Assembly: GCA_905373425.1 (NCBI GenBank)
Contig: CAJPST010000035.1
Location: 1-13,965, forward strand
Reading direction: 5' to 3'
Length of the DNA stretch: 13,965 bases
DNA from: an uncultured Mesocricetibacter sp.
Lineage (GTDB): Bacteria; Pseudomonadota; Gammaproteobacteria; Enterobacterales; Pasteurellaceae
This document shows, piece after piece, positions 7,250 through 13,019 of the stretch; the first letter of the stretch is position 1, and every line of letters starts with the position of its first letter. The translations under genes and the position numbers were made by a program. The notes under the pieces are model-generated. The model saw only the letters and a list, made by a program, of their open reading frames with translations. It did not search any database and had not been told where the DNA came from.

Positions 7250-7927
7250 ATTGAGTTTGTAAAAAAACATAAAATTTGCAGTATGCTTATACTATTAATA
7301 CTATCCTTCCTCGTTTATATAAAATTTTTCTTTGTCCTGAAACTTCCCCTTGAACGCTTTGGTCCGCCGATTAATTATACGGAAGAAGAGTGGGAGGAAA
7401 GACGGTTGCATTTTCGAAGATATTGGGAACCCTTTGATATTACTACATTAAATACTAAGCGGATTCACTATCATAACCATTCCGGAAAATTCTATCACTG
7501 TTTCGGTTTAGGGCTTGAAGAACAGGCAATTGATGAGAAACTGAAAGATTTTAAAGAAAAGTATCGGACTGAATATCACAAAAAATCAGATGCAGAATTT
7601 GATTTAGGCAAAAAAGATAAGCCGCATTTGCATGTGCGCGTTTATTACAATAGTGTTTTATTTATAGAGCAAGATGTTTACATGATGGAAGCGCAAGAGA
7701 TCAGCTATCCATTTGAAATCAATGGTCAAGAAATAAAGCTCAAAGCTTTGAATGGCTACAGCAAACCTAGAGAATTAGCTTGTTATCATTTTGAGGATAA
7801 TACGGATTATGAAATTGAAATTATCAACCTAGTTCCTTTCCCTGAATATAAGGGAATACGAAGTTTTTTAAAGATAGAAACTGGACAACGATATCAACCC
7901 AATGTTCAGGAAGAAAAAGCACCGTGA
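7247..7927 (+). CDS. unrecognised single-pass membrane-anchored protein
   Basis: With the GTG start the product is 226 residues. Residues about 8-29 form one strongly hydrophobic helix preceded by K6, K7 and K10, so the rest (about 197 residues) most likely faces the periplasm as a signal-anchor protein; no lipobox or cleavage motif is evident. The soluble part is rich in Glu, Lys, Tyr and His, begins with a charged helical stretch (TEEEWEERRLHFRRYWEPF) and contains many alternating polar/hydrophobic strands, including KPHLHVRVYYNSVLFIEQDVYM. It has two cysteines in the soluble part. I do not recognise the family and assign no function. It lies after a transposon scar and converges on the lipoprotein gene, with an uptake-sequence terminator between them. 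Good ribosome binding site, ordinary composition and unbroken length argue that it is a real gene. Confidence 0.8.
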   Translation: MIEFVKKHKICSMLILLILSFLVYIKFFFVLKLPLERFGPPINYTEEEWEERRLHFRRYWEPFDITTLNTKRIHYHNHSGKFYHCFGLGLEEQAIDEKLKDFKEKYRTEYHKKSDAEFDLGKKDKPHLHVRVYYNSVLFIEQDVYMMEAQEISYPFEINGQEIKLKALNGYSKPRELACYHFEDNTDYEIEIINLVPFPEYKGIRSFLKIETGQRYQPNVQEEKAP

Positions 7928-8011
7928 GGATAGAAATATGCGGTAACATTTAAATTTGTTAAAACCGGAACGGTTTATCCTTAATGTTTAAGCGCTAGGT
8001 ACCATAGAGCA

Positions 8012-8079
8012 AAAAGTGCGGTGAATATTTTCAGCGTTTTTCTAAATTTAAAAACAGGCTGAAAGCAGACCGCACTTTT
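8012..8079. terminator. bidirectional terminator built on paired uptake sequences
   Basis: AAAAGTGCGGT (8012-8022) and ACCGCACTTTT (8069-8079) form an 11-bp outer stem. Inside it TTTCAGC/GCTGAAA (8029-8035 with 8058-8064) and GTTTTT/AAAAAC (8036-8041 with 8050-8055) continue the fold. T-runs occur on both exits, which suits its position between two convergent genes. A separate small hairpin, AAACCG/CGGTTT, lies at 7962-7976. Confidence 0.85.
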
Positions 8080-8101
8080 ACAAAACAGGCAAGTTTAACG
8101 G

Positions 8102-8944
8102 TTATTGCCAGTTAGATTTGGCTACAAACGCACCGGCAAATCCTTTGTTTTCATTTATATAGATACCACCAATCTCATTCGCATCTTGCCCGAAAAATGC
8201 ACCTTGGTTTTTAGTTCCGTTTTTCTCACCGCTGAAAGTGTTGCCGGAAATTTTGGCATCAATTTCAGCACTTGTAACATCCCTACCGTAGGCATCAGTC
8301 GTCAGAATATTGCCGACCAATGTTTTTCGTCCAAAGTCCGCAGTAAGCATTACACCGTGCATATCCCATTTCGGCGGTGTCTTCGCTGCATTTATTTTCT
8401 CGTTTAATGTAGCGTTAGTCACATGATAGCTAGAAAGCCCCGTGTATAAGGCCCGACCGGATGTGGGCATGCTTTTAGGCGGCGTTAATGTGCCTTGCGT
8501 GAAAACATAAGTAGTGTTGTCGTTTTGATAAATCCCTGCTTGAACATTTGGTGAATAGTCAACATAATTCACAAAAGTTCCGGCAATCAAACTTGTGCCG
8601 TTAGCATTGTCAGTAAATGTAAACCCTGGTTTTAACCCATCCGGAGCCAAATCAATCGATTCCCCTTCCACATTAAGTACTTCTTTTTTATCGCTGCGTA
8701 ATGTAATCACTTTGGCATTAGCGATTTTATTTGCTGCACTACCGCTACTAAATTGATAAGCCATCCCTTGAACCGGCCCGTTGCTTGTAGCATCGTCTGT
8801 TGGATATGTGCCGGTTTGCGAGTACAATAGGCTTTGCTCTGACAATTTTTTGGCAGCTTCCCACGAGCTTGAATTTCCACCACTGGAGCATGCGACTAAA
8901 CCGACAGAACCGAATACGGCTAGCAGTAAATTAAATGTTTTCAT
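8102..8944 (-). CDS. surface lipoprotein with TbpB-like / Slam-dependent C-terminal barrel
   Basis: The product is 280 residues. A signal peptide ends in lipobox L16-V17-A18-C19, followed by a Ser/Gly-rich linker (SSGGNSSS), typical of surface-exposed lipoproteins. The C-terminal third shows the signature of the TbpB/fHbp-like eight-stranded barrel: ADFGRKTLVGNI (202-213), GAFFGQDANEIGGIY (248-262) and GFAGAFVAKSNW (268-279). In the family, such proteins sit on the outer leaflet, often flipped out by a Slam protein, and bind host ligands such as transferrin, factor H or haem carriers. The ligand cannot be predicted here, and at 280 residues it is far shorter than true TbpB (about 550-700), so a transferrin role is unlikely. 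No Slam or TonB-receptor partner is in the window. AAAAGGAA at 8952-8959 supports the start. Class assignment rests on motifs only. Confidence 0.8.
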   Translation of the reverse strand: MKTFNLLLAVFGSVGLVACSSGGNSSSWEAAKKLSEQSLLYSQTGTYPTDDATSNGPVQGMAYQFSSGSAANKIANAKVITLRSDKKEVLNVEGESIDLAPDGLKPGFTFTDNANGTSLIAGTFVNYVDYSPNVQAGIYQNDNTTYVFTQGTLTPPKSMPTSGRALYTGLSSYHVTNATLNEKINAAKTPPKWDMHGVMLTADFGRKTLVGNILTTDAYGRDVTSAEIDAKISGNTFSGEKNGTKNQGAFFGQDANEIGGIYINENKGFAGAFVAKSNWQ

Positions 8945-9014
8945 TTGAGAATTCCTTTTGATTGGTTATTTATAAATAATGCAATGTATAAATATTTCAT
9001 TTACATTCTAAACA

Positions 9015-9043
9015 ATTTTAACAACTTATTGTTATACAATCAA
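9015..9043 (-). promoter_or_regulatory. candidate promoter for the surface lipoprotein
   Basis: Read on the minus strand, TTGATT (9038-9043) and TAAAAT (9015-9020) are separated by 17 bases; the -10 matches five of six. The start of transcription would be near 9008, about 64 bases before the ATG at 8944. The elements sit immediately downstream of the waaC stop codon (9047), with no clear waaC terminator between. Confidence 0.4.
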
Positions 9044-9046
9044 ATA

Positions 9047-10009
9047 TTATATCATTATCGTTTTATTCATAAATAGCTCTAGAACCTCTTCCGACCGAAT
9101 TAAATTCATGCTCTCGCGTTTTATATATATCTGATTTTTTCCATAAGTGCCGATCAATTTTGGATCCGTAGCGCCGTATAGGGTGATATTCGGCTTATCT
9201 AACGCGGCGGTGAGATGGGCAAGGCCGGTATCTACAGAAATCACAGCCTTGGCGTTGGCAATTTGATCAGCAAGTTCGGTGAGCGTTAATTTCGGCAACA
9301 CCGTGGTTTTATCCAAACCATCCGCAATCCGTTGCGCTCGCAGGTGTTCTTGTTCATTTCCCCAAGGAAGACGAATTTCCACATCAAAAAGTGCGGTCAG
9401 TTTTTCCGCTGTTTTTTTCCATTCGTCCTCAAGCCAGTGTTTATCGGCACGCGTGGTAGCGTGAATAAACACGATATAAGGCTTTTCTACAGCATGGTTG
9501 GTAAAATGTCGAGCAATGCCATAATCCCCCTGCGTTTGAGACAACTCATAGCCTAAACTAAGGGAAAAAAGCTGTCGAATGCGTTCCACCGCATGTTGTT
9601 GGTAAGCCACATAAAACCTACGATCGTAAAAAAATGAGGCCAATCGCTCACGGGCACATTGGCGATTGTAGCCGTATTTTGTGCCTTTTGCCAAACGGGT
9701 AGCAAAGAATGCGCTTTTTACCAGTCCTTGCGCATCAATCACAGCATCATATTGATTTTCTTGCAATAAAGCACGGTAGCTTTTCCAGGCTTGTTGTGTT
9801 TCGGCTGAAAAAGGCTGCTTACGCCAACGCCGTAAAGCAATGGGAATAACACGCTTAACCGCCCCATGCCAGCGCGGAATTTCGGCAAAATTCTCTTCCA
9901 CCACCCAATCAAAAGTAATATCAGGCAGAGCGTTTTGCGCATCCGTTAAAGCGGGCAAAGTATGTAGCACATCGCCCATTGAAGAAGTTTTAACCAGACA
10001 AACGTTCAT
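9047..10009 (-). CDS. waaC: LOS/LPS heptosyltransferase I
   Basis: The 320-residue product is a GT9-family glycosyltransferase that adds the first L-glycero-D-manno-heptose from an ADP-heptose donor to Kdo of the lipid A-Kdo acceptor at the inner face of the cytoplasmic membrane. Its N-terminus (KTSSMGDVLHTLPALTDAQ) is almost the text I recall for E. coli WaaC and carries the catalytic Asp13. The IDAQGLVKSA block is at 91-100, K190 lies in TRADKHW, and the nucleotide-sugar site SVDTGLAHLTAALD (258-271) includes D260 and H265, followed by PNITLYGATDPKLIG. Length matches the family. It is the last gene of the minus-strand operon, overlapping the preceding YcxB-like gene by 20 bases, so it is probably translationally coupled. 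An uptake word is embedded at 9389-9397. Confidence 0.96.
   Translation of the reverse strand: MNVCLVKTSSMGDVLHTLPALTDAQNALPDITFDWVVEENFAEIPRWHGAVKRVIPIALRRWRKQPFSAETQQAWKSYRALLQENQYDAVIDAQGLVKSAFFATRLAKGTKYGYNRQCARERLASFFYDRRFYVAYQQHAVERIRQLFSLSLGYELSQTQGDYGIARHFTNHAVEKPYIVFIHATTRADKHWLEDEWKKTAEKLTALFDVEIRLPWGNEQEHLRAQRIADGLDKTTVLPKLTLTELADQIANAKAVISVDTGLAHLTAALDKPNITLYGATDPKLIGTYGKNQIYIKRESMNLIRSEEVLELFMNKTIMI
9389..9397 (+). repeat. DNA uptake sequence AAGTGCGGT inside waaC
   Basis: Exact 9-base Haemophilus-type uptake word with the typical preceding A-run, embedded in coding sequence on the non-coding strand of waaC. It has no inverted partner nearby, so it is unlikely to terminate transcription and most likely serves only natural transformation. 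Confidence 0.85.
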
Positions 10010-10565
10010 TTTTTGTCATTTTGCTTTTCAGTAGATGTTCAAATGCCATACGCTGATCTTCATCAGCAAATGCGTTATAGGGAATGGCTTGGAAATGTCC
10101 GCTGCCGAGGAATATGACTAAGCAATTGTCGATATTCTCTACCGCGCGTACTTTTGTATAAAAGAAAACGGAACGCACCAGTGCATTTTGTAAATATAAC
10201 CCATCCTCCTGAATACGAACCACTTGCTCGCAGTCTGTTAATTCCGCTTTTACCTGCTCACGAAAAATTTTGTTAACAAAGAGAGGACGCAAGACTGTGG
10301 CATAACCCAAAATAAAATAACTGCCGAGCACTAACAACCAACCAAGCCAAGACGAGTAATTCGGCTCATAACAATCACCTAACATTTCCTGAAGATCACG
10401 GATGTGATGGCGTGTTAAGATGACCAATACAAGGTAAGGTAAAAATAGCGCCACATCATAAATTGTCAGCCGGCGCACCATTTTGTTACCTTTATAAATA
10501 CGTCTGGAGATCTTCTTTTGCAGCGCAGCATATTTGGCAGTAGGCAGTTGATAACGAATTTCCAT
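9990..10565 (-). CDS. YcxB-like two-helix membrane protein in the heptosyltransferase operon
   Basis: The 191-residue product has two hydrophobic helices (about 33-51 and 71-92) joined by a short loop, then a cytoplasmic-type C-terminal domain. The segment VVRIQEDGLYLQNALVRSVFFYTKVRAVENIDNCLVIFL...FQAIPYNAFADEDQRMAF (about 115-175) resembles the YcxB-like C-terminal domain, whose usual pattern is I-x-E-x-G, an aromatic strand, then IP-x-x-AF; the function of that family is unknown. The start codon follows the waaF stop with no gap (TAA then ATG), and AGGAGG lies in the last waaF codons, so translation is coupled to waaF. The 3' end overlaps waaC by 20 bases. A role near LOS core assembly is inference from position only. 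Confidence 0.85.
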   Translation of the reverse strand: MEIRYQLPTAKYAALQKKISRRIYKGNKMVRRLTIYDVALFLPYLVLVILTRHHIRDLQEMLGDCYEPNYSSWLGWLLVLGSYFILGYATVLRPLFVNKIFREQVKAELTDCEQVVRIQEDGLYLQNALVRSVFFYTKVRAVENIDNCLVIFLGSGHFQAIPYNAFADEDQRMAFEHLLKSKMTKNERLSG

Positions 10566-11606
10566 TTATCCTCCTAAAAGTGCGGCCAATTTTTCCATAA
10601 CATTTTCCGGCTGAATATCAATTAAGCTTTGATGATAGCCGTCCGTTCCCTCGCCTTTGCGGATTTTAATCAACCCGCCTTCAATCAAACGAATAATTAG
10701 CGCTTTGTCCGACAGCGGAGGCGTATATTGCGGACTGGTTGGGCCGTAAAGTGCGACTAATGGGCGATTTAGTGCAGCGGCAACATGCATTAAACCACTG
10801 TCGTTACTCACCACGGCAACGCAATCACTCATTAAATCCACCGCCTGATTCAACTCCGTTTGTCCGGCCAAATTCACACAATAAGATTGCAATGGCGAAG
10901 GCAAGGCACGGCGGATTTGTTCGCCGACCTCTTCATCTTTCGCCGAACCGAATAAACGAATAGCATATCCCTGTTCAATCAGCATTTCGGCAAGTTTGGC
11001 ATAATGATAATGCGGCCAGCGTTTCGCCGGACCGAATTCCGCTCCGGGGCAAAAAGCTACTGACGGACGGTTTTCGGTTTGCGCCAAAAGTACGGTAAAT
11101 TTTTCTTTCGTTTTTTCCACCGCACTTTGTTCAATTTGCAAATAAGGAGTTGGGATAAAAAGCGACTCTGCCGACGGAACAGCATTTTTTTCATAACCGA
11201 GCGCAACATAACGTTGCACCATCATAGGGTAATCCGCTTTATTATTGCGCAAATCATTTAAGAAGAAATAACGGCTCTCTCCTTTCCAACCGCGTCGTAC
11301 GGGAATTTTGGCAAATAATGGAATGAATGCTGATTTCAGCGAATTTGGCAATACGATCGCCATATCATACTGATTACGAAAAGATTTCCCTATTCGGTAA
11401 CGTTCAACGAGATTTACTGCGCCGTGTCCGATAGGCATGGTCAACGCATTGCGTACTTCCGGCATGCGAGCCAACAAAGGCTTACACCAATTGGGTGCCA
11501 ACACATCAATATTGCACTGTGGATATTGCCGTTTCAGCGTTTGATACAAGCTGTGCGACATCATCATATCGCCGACCCAAGAAGGGCCGATAATTAAAAT
11601 ATTCAT
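10566..11606 (-). CDS. waaF: LOS/LPS heptosyltransferase II
   Basis: The 346-residue product is the GT9 enzyme that adds the second inner-core heptose to the first, using ADP-heptose, at the cytoplasmic side of the inner membrane. The match to E. coli WaaF as I recall it is strong: IIGPSWVGDMMMSHSLYQTL at the N-terminus with Asp13, LPNSLKSAF (86-94), the FCPGAEFGPAKRWPHYHYA block (185-203) with K195, and SNDSGLMHVAAALNRPLVALYGPTSP (267-292) with D269 and H274. The terminal GYHQSLIDI segment is also conserved. It is first in the operon waaF, YcxB-like gene, waaC. A promoter candidate lies at 11654-11682; the ribosome binding site before the ATG is weak. An uptake word and an imperfect opposite partner are embedded at 11088-11127. 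Confidence 0.97.
   Translation of the reverse strand: MNILIIGPSWVGDMMMSHSLYQTLKRQYPQCNIDVLAPNWCKPLLARMPEVRNALTMPIGHGAVNLVERYRIGKSFRNQYDMAIVLPNSLKSAFIPLFAKIPVRRGWKGESRYFFLNDLRNNKADYPMMVQRYVALGYEKNAVPSAESLFIPTPYLQIEQSAVEKTKEKFTVLLAQTENRPSVAFCPGAEFGPAKRWPHYHYAKLAEMLIEQGYAIRLFGSAKDEEVGEQIRRALPSPLQSYCVNLAGQTELNQAVDLMSDCVAVVSNDSGLMHVAAALNRPLVALYGPTSPQYTPPLSDKALIIRLIEGGLIKIRKGEGTDGYHQSLIDIQPENVMEKLAALLGG
11088..11127. repeat. uptake sequence and imperfect inverted partner inside waaF
   Basis: The minus-strand word AAGTGCGGT occupies 11119-11127, and a one-mismatch plus-strand copy (AAGTACGGT) occupies 11088-11096. Together they mimic the intergenic paired-uptake hairpins but lie within the coding region, in the poorly conserved linker around residues 160-173 of WaaF. 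They could form a hairpin in the mRNA; whether this affects expression is not known. Confidence 0.7.
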
Positions 11607-11653
11607 ATTATCTTAACCTAATAGGCGGTATTATTCGATTTATGCTGAAATAA

Positions 11654-11682
11654 ATAATAGACTAACATCACGCCTGATTCAA
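11654..11682 (-). promoter_or_regulatory. candidate promoter for the waaF operon
   Basis: On the minus strand TTGAAT (11677-11682, four of six) and TATTAT (11654-11659, five of six) are separated by exactly 17 bases. Transcription would start near 11647, about 40 bases before the waaF ATG. The same 155-base gap must also hold the divergent xylR promoter, for which I see only weak candidates (TATAAA at 11718-11723 without a good -35). Confidence 0.5.
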
Positions 11683-11761
11683 TAAAGCCACTGAAAGATA
11701 AAATGATTTTAATGCTATATAAATTAAAATTATTCACAGCGCCGATTAAAAGAGATTCAAC

Positions 11762-12925
11762 ATGAATAATCAGAAATATTATCGTATTGCGTTATTGTTT
11801 AATGCCAACAAAGTCTATGATCGAGAAGTGATGGAGGGCGTTGGGCAATATCTGCAAGCCTCGCAATGCACTTGGGATATTTTTGTAGAAGACGATTTTG
11901 TTTATCATAAAGACACGATTGAAAGTTTGTCGATTGACGGTGTGATTGCGGATTTCGACGATCCCGAAACGGTCGCTTTATTGCGGAATGTGAATGCGCC
12001 GACCATTGCTGTTGGCGGTTCATATCAAAACCCCGATTTTTACCCCGACTTGCCTTACGTGGCAACAGATAATTATGCGCTGGTGGAAATGGCATTTTTG
12101 CATTTACAGCAAAAAGGGTTAAACCATTTTGCTTTTTACGGCATACCGACAGAAGATAAAAAGCATTGGGCGGTGGAACGTCAGAATGCTTTTTTAAGTT
12201 TAATGCACCAATATGAACACCAAAGTGCGGTCTATTTAGGCGATAAAATCACCTCCGAAAACTGGGCGGAAGCACAATTTAAGTTAGGCGGGTGGTTAAA
12301 ATCGTTGCCGCCTCACACCGGTATTATTGCCGCTACCGACGCACGGGCGCGTCATTTGTTACAAGCTTGCGAAGCCCTTAAAATTGCCGTTCCCGAACAA
12401 CTCTGTGTGATTGGCATCGACAATGAGGAATTAATTCAATACCTATCGCGCATTTCGCTTTCTTCCGTCACTCAAGGAACGCGCAAAATCGGCTATCAAG
12501 CAGCTAAAATGCTGGATAATTTACTCAACGGACAGAAAGTCAGCCATAAACCGATATTAATTCCTCCATTGAAAGTGGAACAACGTAGTTCGACGGATTA
12601 CCGCTCATTGCAAGACCCGTTGGTGATGCAGGCAATGCACTACATTCGCCAACGCGCCTGTCAGGGTATTAAAACCGAGCAAGTGTTGGATAGCCTTAGA
12701 ATTTCACGTTCCAATTTAGAACAGCGCTTTAAAACTGAAATGAATAAAACTATTCATCAGGTAATTCATGAAGAAAAGCTGCAGCGTGCTAAACATATGC
12801 TGCGTTTTACTGACGTATCCATTCAGGAAATCGCCGAAGTATGCGGTTATCCCTCGTTGCAATATTTTTATGCGGTATTTAAAAAAGAATACGGCCAAAC
12901 ACCGAAAGAGTTCAGAGAAAGGTAA
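11762..12925 (+). CDS. xylR: xylose operon transcriptional activator, AraC family
   Basis: The 387-residue product matches E. coli XylR (392 residues) along its length as I recall it. The N-terminal two-thirds is a LacI/periplasmic-binding-protein fold that senses D-xylose: RIALLFNANKVYDREVMEGVGQYLQAS (about 8-34), DGVIADFDDPETV (59-71), GIIAATDARARHLLQACE (about 187-204) and CVIGIDNEELIQYLSR. The C-terminal part (about 285-387) has the two helix-turn-helix motifs of AraC regulators, with HYIRQRACQGIKTEQVL and ISRSNLEQRFK, then IQEIAEVCGYPSLQYFYAVFKKEYGQTPKEFRER. It activates xylose uptake and catabolism genes in relatives, but none are in this window. It is divergent from waaF. An uptake word is embedded at 12223-12231. 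Two hairpins terminate it. Confidence 0.96.
   Translation: MNNQKYYRIALLFNANKVYDREVMEGVGQYLQASQCTWDIFVEDDFVYHKDTIESLSIDGVIADFDDPETVALLRNVNAPTIAVGGSYQNPDFYPDLPYVATDNYALVEMAFLHLQQKGLNHFAFYGIPTEDKKHWAVERQNAFLSLMHQYEHQSAVYLGDKITSENWAEAQFKLGGWLKSLPPHTGIIAATDARARHLLQACEALKIAVPEQLCVIGIDNEELIQYLSRISLSSVTQGTRKIGYQAAKMLDNLLNGQKVSHKPILIPPLKVEQRSSTDYRSLQDPLVMQAMHYIRQRACQGIKTEQVLDSLRISRSNLEQRFKTEMNKTIHQVIHEEKLQRAKHMLRFTDVSIQEIAEVCGYPSLQYFYAVFKKEYGQTPKEFRER
12223..12231 (+). repeat. DNA uptake sequence AAGTGCGGT inside xylR
   Basis: Exact single uptake word within coding sequence, encoding the S-A-V part of the HQSAVYLG segment. No inverted partner is seen nearby. Confidence 0.85.
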
Positions 12926-12945
12926 GCTCGTCTATGACGAGTTTT
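12924..12945 (+). terminator. intrinsic terminator directly at the xylR stop codon
   Basis: CTCGTC (12927-12932) and GACGAG (12936-12941) form a 6-bp GC-rich stem with a TAT loop. The stem extends outward through one G-T pair into the A's of the stop codon, and TTTT follows at 12942-12945. It works only in the xylR direction and precedes a second, stronger hairpin. Confidence 0.75.
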
Positions 12946-12955
12946 CAATCATGTT

Positions 12956-12999
12956 AAAAGTGCGGTCGAAAAAATACGAGAAATTTCGACCGCACTTTT
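12956..12999. terminator. bidirectional terminator from a perfect uptake-sequence pair, xylR/glpX
   Basis: A perfect 16-bp stem (12956-12971 with 12984-12999) is built from opposed AAAAGTGCGGTCGAAA arms with a 12-base loop. Each exit carries four T, so it can stop both xylR from the left and glpX from the right, whose stop codon is at 13020-13022. Confidence 0.92.
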
Positions 13000-13019
13000 G
13001 CTTTAATTACAACTTGGCT

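Noticed and set aside
8105..8407. A 100-residue plus-strand frame opposite the lipoprotein gene
   Set aside because: It lacks a ribosome binding site and lies antisense to a lipoprotein with clear signal, motifs and start site.
10578..10586. Further uptake word in waaF near its end
   Set aside because: It reads AAGTGCGGC, one base off the core; counted only as a degenerate copy.
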